From positions 1-42,740 of the IMG/VR virus record IMGVR_UViG_3300017788_000058: a stretch of DNA of 42,740 nt; one strand, 5' to 3'. This stretch comes from a virus. Every line of letters starts with the position of its first letter. The stretch's first letter is position 1. Both the position numbers and the translations under genes were made by a program. A model generated the notes under the pieces. The model saw only the letters and a program-made list of their open reading frames with translations, had not been told where the DNA came from and did no database searches. Below are positions 1 through 8,711 of the stretch, piece by piece.

Positions 1-1080
1 CTCACCGATCTCTTTCAGCGTGTCCTGATGTTCCTGCTCCTGCGTCTGGTTGGCTAAGATCTGCAGAGCTGCTTCTCGAACCTGCTCTCCTTTGCTTGCC
101 AGTATTTCCGCCTGTTTAGTGTCGTGGACGTCTTGTCCGCAGGCATAGCACTTGTGGGCTTCGAGGCTGGCTATCTCTTTTTTCAGTTTTTCGATCAATC
201 GTTCCTGCTTTTGATTGTCCGCAGTGATGTTAGCGATCCATTTCTCCGCAGCATCCTTGCGCTGTTTCTTTTTGTTATAGTCGTCCCAGCATTTGTGCGC
301 AGCGATCTCCGCTTCGATGTCGATCTTTTCCAGATGACCTATGCTGGTTTCTAGATCAACGACGGCCTTGCCTTTGTTTTCAGTCCAGAGGCGTTCTTTC
401 CTCTCCAGTGCTTCGATGCTCTGCTGGATCTTTTCATTAGATATCTTGACGGTCTCGATGCGGGTGTTTTCTGCGGCGACGGCATCCTTTGAAAACTTGA
501 TCTGTTCTTTGAGCTGTTCCGCTTTTTCGCTTAATAATGTGATGCCTAACAGCTCTTCGATGATGGCTCGTTGATCTGCTGCCTTCATAGACAGGAAAGG
601 CTCTGTATAGGTGTTTAATGCCACTAGATGTTTGAACATGTCGTGGCTCATTCCGAACAGCACTTCTATGGATTTCTGGGTTTCTCGGCTATCTCCCTGG
701 CTCTCGTCTTGATCGCTCTGTTGCTGTTCTTGGCCGTTGATGCTGAACTTAAGCAGATTAGGCTTGCGACCACGCTCGATGTGATATTCTACACCTGACT
801 TTTCGAAAGAGCAGGTTACTAACATGGCTTTGCCGTTGATCTTGTTTACGAGATTGTCTCGCTTGATGTTGGTTAACGCCTGACCGTAGATAGCATAACT
901 AAGTCCGTTAATGATCGTGGTCTTGCCTGTGCCGTTTCTAGCGCCGCTGTCATCACCGCCTAGGTCTAGATTCTCACCTAAGACCAATGTCAGTTGACCT
1001 TTATCAAAGTCTATGGCCTGGGTCTGATTGCCCACGCTCATGAAATTACGCACGGTTAGATTTTTTATCTTGATAGTCAT
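1..1080 (-). CDS. 46: Recombination endonuclease large subunit, gp46 (SbcC/Rad50-like), partial
   Basis: This is the ATPase subunit of the phage Mre11/Rad50-type complex, which processes DNA ends for recombination-dependent replication. The start is the ATG at 1080-1078, and 360 codons are open to the left edge, so the C-terminal half is missing. The N-terminus carries an RNF-MSVG segment and a P-loop ending NGTGKTT (lysine about residue 53). An insertion between the usual glycine and the RNG part (GENLDLGGDDSGARNGTGK) is typical of marine T4-like gp46 and unlike T4 itself. A long polar, coiled-coil-like stretch follows from about residue 180, then a zinc-hook CYAC with cysteines at about residues 311 and 314. 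The start overlaps the gp47 stop as ATGA (1077-1080), so the two are translationally coupled. The second coiled coil and the Walker B/signature lobe lie outside the window. Confidence 0.93.
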   Translation of the reverse strand, partial: MTIKIKNLTVRNFMSVGNQTQAIDFDKGQLTLVLGENLDLGGDDSGARNGTGKTTIINGLSYAIYGQALTNIKRDNLVNKINGKAMLVTCSFEKSGVEYHIERGRKPNLLKFSINGQEQQQSDQDESQGDSRETQKSIEVLFGMSHDMFKHLVALNTYTEPFLSMKAADQRAIIEELLGITLLSEKAEQLKEQIKFSKDAVAAENTRIETVKISNEKIQQSIEALERKERLWTENKGKAVVDLETSIGHLEKIDIEAEIAAHKCWDDYNKKKQRKDAAEKWIANITADNQKQERLIEKLKKEIASLEAHKCYACGQDVHDTKQAEILASKGEQVREAALQILANQTQEQEHQDTLKEIGE

Positions 1081-2087
1081 AGGTCTTTGTATATGTCTAG
1101 CAGCAGAGTTTTGTCAAAGGCTTCTGAATCGATGGCATTGATCTGATTCATCACGATGGTATCCACGGATTCGAACTCTAGATCGATGGGCACAGCATTA
1201 GATTCTACTTCTACTTTCTCTGGAATCAGCATCAGCTCTCTAAGATCATACTGGGGAATGAACTGTTCTTTGATAAAATTAGCTTCCTCAAATGTAATCG
1301 GTACATCGATAATTACTCTGCAGTGCATCTTAGGCTTCAACAGTTCGTCTCCCTTATCGATGATCTGGCTGAGCTTGAACAATCTGTAGGTAGGCTGACC
1401 AGGCCATGTGCGATATTCCGGTGTGCCACCCCATTCTAATATCATCATACCTCGATCATCGTCTCCGGCGTCGGCATAATTGTGCGGGAAAGCATTGCCC
1501 ATGTAGACGATGTTGCCTGCCTGCTGGCGCTTGTGGAAGTGCCCAGTAAACACATAGTCCTGATTGACGAAATGGCTGCGCTGCAACTGACCGTGATCAG
1601 GCATCTGCACCATGGCATTCATATAGAAGCTGGGAAGCTCTAGATGACCAAAGATATATTTGCTTTTGATGTTGGGAATATCTTTCCATTCTTCTGCTAT
1701 CAGCCAAGGAAGGATAGTGACCTCTCCTTCCGTGATAGGTTCTCTCACCGGCACGATGTTAGGGAACAGCCGCATGAACTCTACGGAGTTGATCTCACGT
1801 TTGTCTTTATAAAAAAGATCGTGATTGCCCAGTATGAAATACATTTGTTCAAAGCTCTTGCTCAGGCGCTCGAGATTTGACAGAGTATAGTTCATAGTAG
1901 AAACGTCAGTGCTGGCACGATTGTGATGCCAGTCGCCTAGGAAGATGCAGGTTTCCGCACCTTCTCGTTCAGCTTCTTCGCAGAACCACTTGACGAATTC
2001 TTCGCAGTCTATGTTATGTGTCCTACTACCGCTCTTCAGACCAAAATGTATGTCTGTGAAACAGGCTACCTTTTTAAATAGATTCAT
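1077..2087 (-). CDS. 47: Recombination endonuclease small subunit, gp47 (SbcD/Mre11-like)
   Basis: This is the metallophosphoesterase nuclease partner of gp46. The 336 residues match the T4 gp47 length closely (T4 is about 339). The calcineurin-like phosphoesterase motifs appear in order: DIHFG (D12, H14), GDWHHNR (D52), GNHD (N88-H89-D90), GHLE (H148) and TGHFHKRQ (H183, H185). These supply the two-metal active site. The C-terminal third is the less conserved capping region expected to contact gp46. The gene lies downstream of gp55 with about 31 bases between them and overlaps the gp46 start by four bases. Base composition is visibly richer in GC than the structural genes to the right. The identity is secure from the full motif set and the gp46 neighbour. 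Confidence 0.95.
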   Translation of the reverse strand: MNLFKKVACFTDIHFGLKSGSRTHNIDCEEFVKWFCEEAEREGAETCIFLGDWHHNRASTDVSTMNYTLSNLERLSKSFEQMYFILGNHDLFYKDKREINSVEFMRLFPNIVPVREPITEGEVTILPWLIAEEWKDIPNIKSKYIFGHLELPSFYMNAMVQMPDHGQLQRSHFVNQDYVFTGHFHKRQQAGNIVYMGNAFPHNYADAGDDDRGMMILEWGGTPEYRTWPGQPTYRLFKLSQIIDKGDELLKPKMHCRVIIDVPITFEEANFIKEQFIPQYDLRELMLIPEKVEVESNAVPIDLEFESVDTIVMNQINAIDSEAFDKTLLLDIYKDL

Positions 2088-2118
2088 AGATATATTGTAT
2101 AACCTTTGTGAGTAAAGA

Positions 2119-2976
2119 TCAATCCCAGTCGCTACTGCCTTCGGAAGTGCTTCCGGAGGTGCGCTCTTGGACCATACCGTTATTGTTTCCGCTGTTCTGT
2201 CTTGTCCAACTAGGATTCATACCGTTCATCTCCAGTATGTCATCCCGAATGTTTTGATTTCGTTTCTCGATGTTGATGATCCTAACAAACGAGTTAGTAA
2301 CAGCAGCGGTGTAATAAGCGAAAGGATTATCAGATTTACTTTCGTCAAACTGAAGACCTATTTGAGTGAGCTGTAGGATGGCCTGTCCACGCATCTCGTC
2401 GTTGTAGGTATAACCTCGGACATTGCCGCGTGTGGCATAACGCTCGCAGAGTTTCAGGAACATGCGTGCTAGATTGTCAGTCATGCGGCCGTGTTCTTTG
2501 TTGAATTTGCCAGATTTCATCGGACCTTGCCAATGGCTTTTGCCTACGCAGACGAGATTGTCGTTATCATCAAATTTCCAGTGTTGGAACGGAGGAAAGT
2601 TCACTTTCTCGTGGCTGTCAGCGGTGTTTTTTAGCGTCTTCTTACGGCCCGGTGCTAATGGAACGTGTTCAAACGTCATCACTCGAAATATTAGATCTGT
2701 CTTAGGGATTTTTTTGTAGTTGATTTCAAAATCTTTGGCAGATGCTTTTTTATCTGTTTCTTGGGCTACAGAATGAGCTAATTTTCCTAATCTAGTTGCT
2801 CTGTGTCTTTTAGCTTCTGCTATGGTTCTGATATTGATTTTTTCTAGATTAGGAACGATCAAATCGTATTCGTGATATTCTGTTTTTACAAAAGAACAGT
2901 ATGTATTTTTTGAAAGATGTATCTCTCTTAAAAGATCCTTGTTTGTTAGATATTTTATTTTTGGTTGTGGTGTCAT
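2119..2976 (-). CDS. 55: RNA polymerase sigma factor for late transcription, gp55
   Basis: This is the late sigma factor that redirects host RNA polymerase to phage late promoters. It has 285 residues against about 185 for T4 gp55, because of a long N-terminal extension seen in marine T4-like phages. The sigma-region-2-like part is at about residues 165-250 and contains GYTYNDEMRGQAILQ, FDESKSDNPFAYYTAA and NIEKRNQNIRDDIL. These residues would bind the polymerase coiled coil and melt the TATAAATA-type element. The tail is Ser/Gly/Asn-rich and ends in acidic residues. The start is the ATG at 2976, preceded on the minus strand by an AGGAG ribosome-binding site (2988-2992). The gene is divergent from the structural operon that it should activate. 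The first ~95 codons are clearly AT-richer than the rest. Confidence 0.9.
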   Translation of the reverse strand: MTPQPKIKYLTNKDLLREIHLSKNTYCSFVKTEYHEYDLIVPNLEKINIRTIAEAKRHRATRLGKLAHSVAQETDKKASAKDFEINYKKIPKTDLIFRVMTFEHVPLAPGRKKTLKNTADSHEKVNFPPFQHWKFDDNDNLVCVGKSHWQGPMKSGKFNKEHGRMTDNLARMFLKLCERYATRGNVRGYTYNDEMRGQAILQLTQIGLQFDESKSDNPFAYYTAAVTNSFVRIINIEKRNQNIRDDILEMNGMNPSWTRQNSGNNNGMVQERTSGSTSEGSSDWD

Positions 2977-2987
2977 TCTATAGAATT

Positions 2988-2992
2988 CTCCT
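2988..2992 (-). promoter_or_regulatory. Ribosome-binding site for gp55
   Basis: The minus strand reads AGGAG, ending 11 bases before the gp55 ATG. It is one of the few clear Shine-Dalgarno sequences in the window and supports the start at 2976. Confidence 0.55.
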
Positions 2993-2999
2993 AGTACAT

Positions 3000-3005
3000 A
3001 TTATA
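3000..3005 (-). promoter_or_regulatory. Possible -10 element for gp55 (minus strand)
   Basis: TATAAT is read on the minus strand inside the 80-base divergent gap. It would start RNA near 2993, just ahead of the AGGAG site. No good -35 hexamer is visible at the expected distance, so this is only a candidate for a host-type or early/middle promoter driving gp55, gp47 and gp46. Confidence 0.3.
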
Positions 3006-3023
3006 TTAGCACATTTTTCCAAT

Positions 3024-3031
3024 AATAAATA
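3024..3031 (+). promoter_or_regulatory. Late promoter (AATAAATA) for the baseplate operon
   Basis: AATAAATA fits the T4-like late promoter -10 element recognised by gp55 (T4 TATAAATA; NATAAATA in marine relatives). It ends 25 bases before the ATG at 3057. A transcript would start around 3037, with a leader of about 20 bases. It is well placed as the head promoter of the long plus-strand structural operon. Confidence 0.7.
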
Positions 3032-3056
3032 CCATTATTGAGAGAAATATTATCAA

Positions 3057-4142
3057 ATGCCATTACCCACTAATCCTTTTGCTAAATTAGTATCATCTGT
3101 CAGCCAAGCTATTTCCCCAGTTAGTAATTCTATCTCCGCCGGCGCTGCTGGACTAAAGGATCAGATTTCTAAAGCAAATCTAGATCAAAAAATCAGCGAT
3201 CTCGGCGGGGAATTGGGCAGCGGTCTAAACGGAGCTACATCTGCCATCAAGAACGGAGTTAATAATTTCGCCGATGACGCTAGAAAATTTACATCTGCAC
3301 TGGGACAGGCCGCTCCAGGACTACAGAGCCTTGCCGGCAATACCAGTAAGATCACAGCCGATATTTCCAGCAGTTTAAGCAAACTGTCAGGAGGAAGTCT
3401 TGCAGGAGGAATCAGCCAACTAGCGGGTTCTATATCTAAAGCAGCAGGCACACTAAACGATATTTTAAGTTTAAGAAGAGGAGGAAACATTCCATCTGGA
3501 GCAGAATACGTTAAAAGCCAAGGATCTGCGATTAAACTAAATCCAGGTAGCAAAGACGATTGGAGGGTCAGGATACAAGCCCCATGGAAAGTATTCAATT
3601 CTTCTATGTTTGATGCGCTAGAAAAGACCGGTGGCGTGGTTTTTCCATTTTTACCTAACATTACGCTGAGTACCAAAGCTAATTACACCAATGTAGAAAC
3701 AGTACATACCAACTATCCGTACTATTCTTATAAAAATAGTGCCATCGACGACATACAGATTTCATGCGAGTTTCCAGCAGAGACCGAAACAGATGCAGCC
3801 TATTGGATCGCTGCCACTACGTTTTTCAAGACTGCGACCAAAATGTTTTTTGGTCAAGGTGAAAATGCAGGAAACCCCCCTATCATATGCAACCTGACAG
3901 GATATGGAGCAAGCGTGTTTGATCGAATTCCTATCATTATTACAGCGTTTTCTGTAGAGTTTAAAGACGATGTTAATTACATAAGATGCAATTTATTTGG
4001 CACCAACACCTGGGTTCCTATTCTCAGTACGATAACTATAACCTGCGTGCCGATTTACAGCAGGCAATCGTTGAGAAAATTTGATCTTAAAAATTATGCG
4101 GCCGGCAAAATGGTCAGCGATCAAGGTGTGGGATATCTATAA
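3057..4142 (+). CDS. Baseplate tail-tube initiator/cap protein, gp48/gp54-like
   Basis: This is a probable tail-tube-fold protein joining the baseplate hub to the tail tube. The N-terminal half (about residues 1-155) is low-complexity and rich in Ser, Ala, Gly and Leu, with helix-forming repeats. The C-terminal half (about 175-361) is a beta-rich domain with VVFPFLPNITLSTKANYT, a THTNYPYYSYKNS-like segment (here VHTNYPYYSYKNS), AAYWIAATTFF and GYGASVFDRIPIIIT. This pattern is seen in gp48/gp54 proteins of T4-like marine phages. Its 361 residues compare with 364 for T4 gp48 and 320 for gp54. It is the first gene of the plus-strand operon and its stop overlaps the next ATG (TAATG). Which of gp48 or gp54 it represents cannot be settled by eye. 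Confidence 0.7.
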   Translation: MPLPTNPFAKLVSSVSQAISPVSNSISAGAAGLKDQISKANLDQKISDLGGELGSGLNGATSAIKNGVNNFADDARKFTSALGQAAPGLQSLAGNTSKITADISSSLSKLSGGSLAGGISQLAGSISKAAGTLNDILSLRRGGNIPSGAEYVKSQGSAIKLNPGSKDDWRVRIQAPWKVFNSSMFDALEKTGGVVFPFLPNITLSTKANYTNVETVHTNYPYYSYKNSAIDDIQISCEFPAETETDAAYWIAATTFFKTATKMFFGQGENAGNPPIICNLTGYGASVFDRIPIIITAFSVEFKDDVNYIRCNLFGTNTWVPILSTITITCVPIYSRQSLRKFDLKNYAAGKMVSDQGVGYL

Positions 4143-4441
4143 TGGCAATTTATACCAATACTAGTCCGTGGTCTTCTACGCCCCAGAACAATTTCTATTT
4201 AGAAACTTTAAGAATACGTCCGGTTCCTGCAGAGCCAGACGATTTTCAATACGTTATAGAAAATCAATATAAACATAGACCAGATCTCTTAAGCTACGAT
4301 CTATACGGTACATCTAAATTATGGTGGGTATTTGTGCAGAGGAATATGAATATCATAAAAGATCCGATATATGATTTCATTCCTGGAGTAAAAATTTTTC
4401 TACCTAAAAAAAGCAACCTAGAAAAATTTTTAGGAGTATAA
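4142..4441 (+). CDS. 53: Baseplate wedge protein gp53
   Basis: This is a small baseplate wedge component that helps wedges assemble around the hub. The 99 residues hold the typical core RPDLLSYDLYGTSKLWWVF followed by an IKDPIYDFIPG segment, as in gp53-family proteins. It is shorter than T4 gp53 (196 residues), which carries extra sequence. The ATG overlaps the preceding stop by one base and the stop is directly followed by the next ATG, so translation is coupled on both sides. Position among gp48/54, hub and gp5 genes agrees with this call. Confidence 0.85.
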   Translation: MAIYTNTSPWSSTPQNNFYLETLRIRPVPAEPDDFQYVIENQYKHRPDLLSYDLYGTSKLWWVFVQRNMNIIKDPIYDFIPGVKIFLPKKSNLEKFLGV

Positions 4442-7066
4442 ATGTCTATTTTTGAAAATAGAAATCAGACGGTCGACAACGTAAATCAAAGGATCGATCA
4501 ATTTAATTCCACCAGAGCTAGGCTAGGAGAAAATTTTTCTTCGGCTGCTGATTCATTTTCTAGCACGATTAGGAATCTTGGTGTAATTTCACCGTCTACA
4601 AAACCCGACGGTACTTCGGCAACTGTATTGCCAAATAGTTCCTCGTTGTCCAAAGGATTAATAGAAAAATTAACAGGTAAAAAAGAAGAATCTGCCGCTG
4701 ATAAAATAGTGAACGGAAATAGTTCGCTGGAAGACAAAACCAAAGATAGAATACATTCCAAAAGCGGATCAAAATTTGAAAAGCTAGTGGAAAATCCTCT
4801 TTTGAATTTTGCTTCATACAGCCCGATGTGGACCATGGCCTGTTTAACAAAAGATCAATTTAATAATCCTACTTTGTATAGAAATAAAGATAGCGCCTTA
4901 ACAGGAGTTATTTTTAGTTCAGGTGGAAGATACGGATCGCAACGTGCTTCTACAGCCAGCGGTGTTCCTGAATATTTTGTTAATAATTTTCAAATGAATT
5001 CTATCATTTCTGCCACGCCTAAAACAGGGAATCAAAACGCAATAAAATTCAGTTTTGAAATCATAGAGCCTTTTAGTATGGGACTGTTGTTACAAAGCAT
5101 GCAAGTGGCGGCAAGGAAAAATGGATATGCAAATTATCTTGATAATGCACCGTACGTCTTAAAATTAGATTTTTTAGGTTATGATGAATTAATGAATGTG
5201 TATAAGGTCGTCAAACCTAAATATTTTGTGATGAAACTAACGTCGGTAAAGTTTGAAGTCAACGAAGGAGGAAGCAAGTATAAAGTAGAAGGAATTCCTT
5301 TTAATCATATCGCTTTTAGTGATGTGCATAATATAACTTATACCGACATGAAATTAACCGGAGGAAGCATTAAAGAAGTCTGCGATAACCTAACAAAACT
5401 TCTAAACGACGTCGAAAAAACATTAGTCAACGAGAAAAAAATAAATTTTCCAGACGAATATGTAATAGAGTTTCCTACAGAGTCTGAAAAATCACAGGTC
5501 TTTAAAAAACCCCTACCGGATGCACCAAGTGCGACTACTTCTGGAGGAGATACAGGAGAAATACCAGGAGTGACAGTAATTTCGTCCGCCGGTTCGCAAG
5601 GGGCGTTCCAAGGCCTTTCATCCGCTTCTGGTCCTGTGGCATCTGAAACTTTAGATTATGATCCTAATGATATAGGAGCGTCGGTCTTTGGTTTTGGCCC
5701 GTCATATGGCGGAAATTTTGGTTTTGGTTTCGAGCGGGACAAAGTGGATCCCAATACCGGCAAGATACAGAGAGACAAAATAACCATAGACCCGTCAAAG
5801 AGAGAATTTCTTTTTGCACAAAAACAGAGCATTACTGATATCATTACGCAGTTAGTGATCAGTTCTAAATATGCCAAAGATGCCGTTAATCCTAGAAGAC
5901 TAACCAACGAAGGATTTATCAGGTGGTTTAAGTTAGATGTCCAGATGCAGTTTTTACAATATGATACTAAAATCGGAGATTTTGCTAGAAAAATAGTCTA
6001 TAAAGTCTCTCCTTATCTAGTGCATCATAGTATTTTTTCAAATCCTAATTCGGTGCCTTATGGTTATAAAGAATTAGAAAAACAGATTGTTAAAAAATAT
6101 GAATATATCTATACCGGACAGAATGTAGACATACTGAAATTTAATATCAACATAAACAATTTATTCTACACAGGAAGCAATCCTCGTCCCGAAGCAAATT
6201 CTGCAAATATACAAAATCAAGATCAGACAGGTTCTGCTCCTAAACCAGGAAAAACAGTTGTTATAGGAGAAGGCACGGCACCAGAAGCGCAGCTGGCCTA
6301 TTCTGGAAGACGTAGAACATATCCGTCTCCCGAACTGTTAGATAAAGATAACAAAGGTGGTGATGGCTCGGCAGATACCGAAAAGAAAGTTGCAGAATCT
6401 TTCCACAAGGCTTTTTTAAACGGATCTAGTGCTGATCTAATCACGGTAGATCTAGAAGTATTGGGAGATACCTACTGGCTAGTAGATTCAGCCATCGCGA
6501 ATTATTATTCGAAGGCTCAAGAAGGATCGACTCAAATTTCTGAAGACGGGACAGCTAATTATACAGGAAGCGATGTCTATATCTATGTTATTTTTAGAAC
6601 ACCGGCAGATGTCGACACTACCACGGGTTTATATGCGTGGCCAAATAAAGGAAAGATCAGCCCTTTTACCGGAATATACAAAGTCACGATGGTAGAAAGC
6701 CATTTTACGGATGGAAGTTTCAAACAGAAATTAAAATGTTTAAGAATGCCATTGCAGGCATTTGATTTTGAAGGTGATCCACCTAAGACAGATAAAGAAA
6801 CTGTAGCACTAACAAAGATTGAAGAAGAGAAGAAACAGCCGTCTAGCATGTTAGAAAGCAATAATCCTCAGTTTTCTTTAAAACTATTCCCTGATTTTTC
6901 TTCTTCGCCACCTCCTTCCGATAACAGCCCTCCGTCGATAGGCCGGATCGATAGATTTGTCAACAGTCTAGGAGATCCTAATGCACCTCCTTACACCGGA
7001 GACGATCCTATAGTAAGAGCTAGATTAGGACTGCCACCATTAGAAGAAAACAGAGACATAAATTAA
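4442..7066 (+). CDS. Large baseplate hub protein, gp27-like (putative)
   Basis: This 874-residue protein lies directly upstream of the gp5-like spike, where a central hub protein is expected. The first ~130 residues are polar and helix-prone. A middle beta-rich part includes KFSFEIIEPFSMGLLLQSM and YVLKLDFLGYDELMNVYK. A later segment (YKVSPYLVHHSIFSNPN, then FNININNLFYTG) and the GIYKVTMVESHFTDGSFKQK segment resemble hub domains of VgrG/gp27-type tail proteins. The C-terminus has a proline-rich stretch (SSPPPSDNSPPS). It is about twice the length of T4 gp27 (391). The hub role is inferred mainly from context and these weak resemblances; another marine-phage hub subunit is possible. Confidence 0.55.
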   Translation: MSIFENRNQTVDNVNQRIDQFNSTRARLGENFSSAADSFSSTIRNLGVISPSTKPDGTSATVLPNSSSLSKGLIEKLTGKKEESAADKIVNGNSSLEDKTKDRIHSKSGSKFEKLVENPLLNFASYSPMWTMACLTKDQFNNPTLYRNKDSALTGVIFSSGGRYGSQRASTASGVPEYFVNNFQMNSIISATPKTGNQNAIKFSFEIIEPFSMGLLLQSMQVAARKNGYANYLDNAPYVLKLDFLGYDELMNVYKVVKPKYFVMKLTSVKFEVNEGGSKYKVEGIPFNHIAFSDVHNITYTDMKLTGGSIKEVCDNLTKLLNDVEKTLVNEKKINFPDEYVIEFPTESEKSQVFKKPLPDAPSATTSGGDTGEIPGVTVISSAGSQGAFQGLSSASGPVASETLDYDPNDIGASVFGFGPSYGGNFGFGFERDKVDPNTGKIQRDKITIDPSKREFLFAQKQSITDIITQLVISSKYAKDAVNPRRLTNEGFIRWFKLDVQMQFLQYDTKIGDFARKIVYKVSPYLVHHSIFSNPNSVPYGYKELEKQIVKKYEYIYTGQNVDILKFNININNLFYTGSNPRPEANSANIQNQDQTGSAPKPGKTVVIGEGTAPEAQLAYSGRRRTYPSPELLDKDNKGGDGSADTEKKVAESFHKAFLNGSSADLITVDLEVLGDTYWLVDSAIANYYSKAQEGSTQISEDGTANYTGSDVYIYVIFRTPADVDTTTGLYAWPNKGKISPFTGIYKVTMVESHFTDGSFKQKLKCLRMPLQAFDFEGDPPKTDKETVALTKIEEEKKQPSSMLESNNPQFSLKLFPDFSSSPPPSDNSPPSIGRIDRFVNSLGDPNAPPYTGDDPIVRARLGLPPLEENRDIN

Positions 7067-7067
7067 C

Positions 7068-8711
7068 ATGGCACAACAAAAAAGAACAGCAGTTAATCGA
7101 ACCAGCAAGGCAAACGTAGGAACCGGTACTTATCTAGCTAGGGTAATCAGTCATCTCGATCCAACATTTACAGGAGGATTAGAAGTAACTCTAATGAGAG
7201 AACAAGGAAATACTCCGGGTGATGCTAATCAAACCTACATAGTCAAGTATGCTAGCCCATTCTTCGGTAACACCGGATTTGAATTTATGGGACTTAACAC
7301 CGCGAGCAAGTCTTCTACATTCGATGCTTATAACGACACTCAGAAAAGTTATGGTATGTGGTTTGTCCCGCCGGATGTTGGAGTAAATGTTTTGTGTCTT
7401 TTCGTAGATGGCGATCCTAGTCAAGGATATTGGTTCGCATGTGTTCCTCCTCGATTTGCCAATCACATGGTACCAGCGATCGGAGCATCTTTGGAAAACG
7501 ATTTAGATCAAGCCGACAAGAAAAAATATAACACAACACTGCCGTTGCCCGTAGCAGAAATTAATAAAAAAATAAACAGCACAGAACAGAGAGTAGACGT
7601 TGACAAGATAAAAAAACCAGTGCATCCTATAGCTGATCGATTTTTAGGTCAGGGTTTGTTAGAAGACGATATTAGAGGATTTACAACGGCATCGGCGAGA
7701 AGAGAAGTACCTAGCTCTGTTTTTGGGATTTCGACCCCTGGACCCCTAGATAAACGACCAGGGGCAAAAAAAGCACCGATTGGAAAAATTCAAGGACCTA
7801 CACCAACACCTGTTCCTGTAAGTAGGCTAGGCGGAACACAGTTGGTATTTGATGACGGCGATGATAGATACCAACGCAAAAAACCAGCTGGAGAACTAGG
7901 ACAGGGAAATGCGTATGCTGATATTCTTAACAAAGAAAAAGGAGATCCGACTATACCTTACGGAGAATACTTTCGAGTAAGGACAAGAACAGGCCATCAA
8001 ATACTTCTTCATAATTCTGAAGATCTAATCTATATAGGAAATGCTCGAGGTACAGCATGGGTAGAATTAACCAGCAATGGCAAGATAGATATCTATTCGC
8101 AGGATAGCATTAGTATACACACAGAAAACGATCTTAATATTCGAGCTGACAGAGATGTCAACATGGAGGCAGGTCGAAACATAAATTTTCGCACAGAAAC
8201 CGGACGCTGGCACGCCGATATAGCCACTGATCTAGAATTTTACATCGTTAATGATTCAAAAATCACCATTGGAAACAACTTAGATATAAAGATCGATGTT
8301 GATACAAAAATAACCACGGGATCAAATTATGATCTCAAAGTAGGCAGCGATCAAAAAATTACTACAGTTGGTAATCTAGATGCTCGAACAGGCGGAAACC
8401 AGAAATACACAGCAGGTGGAGACACGGATATCAAGACAGGCGGTAACCACACAGAATCGGCCGCTAGGATTGACATGAACAGTTTTCCTGCAAAAACCGC
8501 CGTCGAAGCTACAGAAGCCAGTATCTTAGAACCTTTAGAGCTTAGAGAAAATTTAAAAACATCCAAAGACGTAGGTTGGGAGAAAAAATATCAGGACGGT
8601 AAAATAGAAAGCATTATGACACGCATCCCCATGCACGAGCCTTGGGCACTGCACGAAAATTTTGCCCCCGATCTCGTAACTCCTGATAAAACCGATAGGG
8701 AGATATCGTGA
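7068..8711 (+). CDS. 5: Baseplate central spike, gp5-like, without lysozyme domain
   Basis: This is the membrane-piercing spike at the centre of the baseplate. The N-terminal ~145 residues look like the gp5/VgrG OB-fold, with YLARVISHLDPTFTGGLEV and SYGMWFVPPDVGVNVLCLF. A linker follows that is rich in Pro and charged residues (about 150-300). GHQILLHNSEDLIYIGN leads into a beta-helix with repeated short strands (DINM/DLNI/DVNM-like units and TGGN repeats, about residues 310-465), which would form the trimeric needle. The C-terminal RIPMHEPWALHENF motif is shared with marine T4-like gp5. T4 gp5 has a lysozyme domain between OB-fold and needle; none is recognisable here. The stop overlaps the gp25 start (TGATG). 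Confidence 0.85.
   Translation: MAQQKRTAVNRTSKANVGTGTYLARVISHLDPTFTGGLEVTLMREQGNTPGDANQTYIVKYASPFFGNTGFEFMGLNTASKSSTFDAYNDTQKSYGMWFVPPDVGVNVLCLFVDGDPSQGYWFACVPPRFANHMVPAIGASLENDLDQADKKKYNTTLPLPVAEINKKINSTEQRVDVDKIKKPVHPIADRFLGQGLLEDDIRGFTTASARREVPSSVFGISTPGPLDKRPGAKKAPIGKIQGPTPTPVPVSRLGGTQLVFDDGDDRYQRKKPAGELGQGNAYADILNKEKGDPTIPYGEYFRVRTRTGHQILLHNSEDLIYIGNARGTAWVELTSNGKIDIYSQDSISIHTENDLNIRADRDVNMEAGRNINFRTETGRWHADIATDLEFYIVNDSKITIGNNLDIKIDVDTKITTGSNYDLKVGSDQKITTVGNLDARTGGNQKYTAGGDTDIKTGGNHTESAARIDMNSFPAKTAVEATEASILEPLELRENLKTSKDVGWEKKYQDGKIESIMTRIPMHEPWALHENFAPDLVTPDKTDREIS

Noticed and set aside
124-574. Plus-strand open frames opposite gp46
   Set aside because: They lie antisense to a clear gp46 coding region with P-loop and zinc hook and show no protein-like features.
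2977-3056. Replication origin in the divergent gap
   Set aside because: It is AT-rich but short, with no direct repeats or iterons; promoter functions explain it.
3185-3676. 163-residue minus-strand frame opposite the gp48/gp54-like gene
   Set aside because: It is a shadow frame generated by the low-complexity Ser/Ala/Gly coding region on the plus strand.
8708-8710. GTG at 8708 as the gp25 start
   Set aside because: The ATG three bases later overlaps the previous stop in the same manner as other junctions in the operon.
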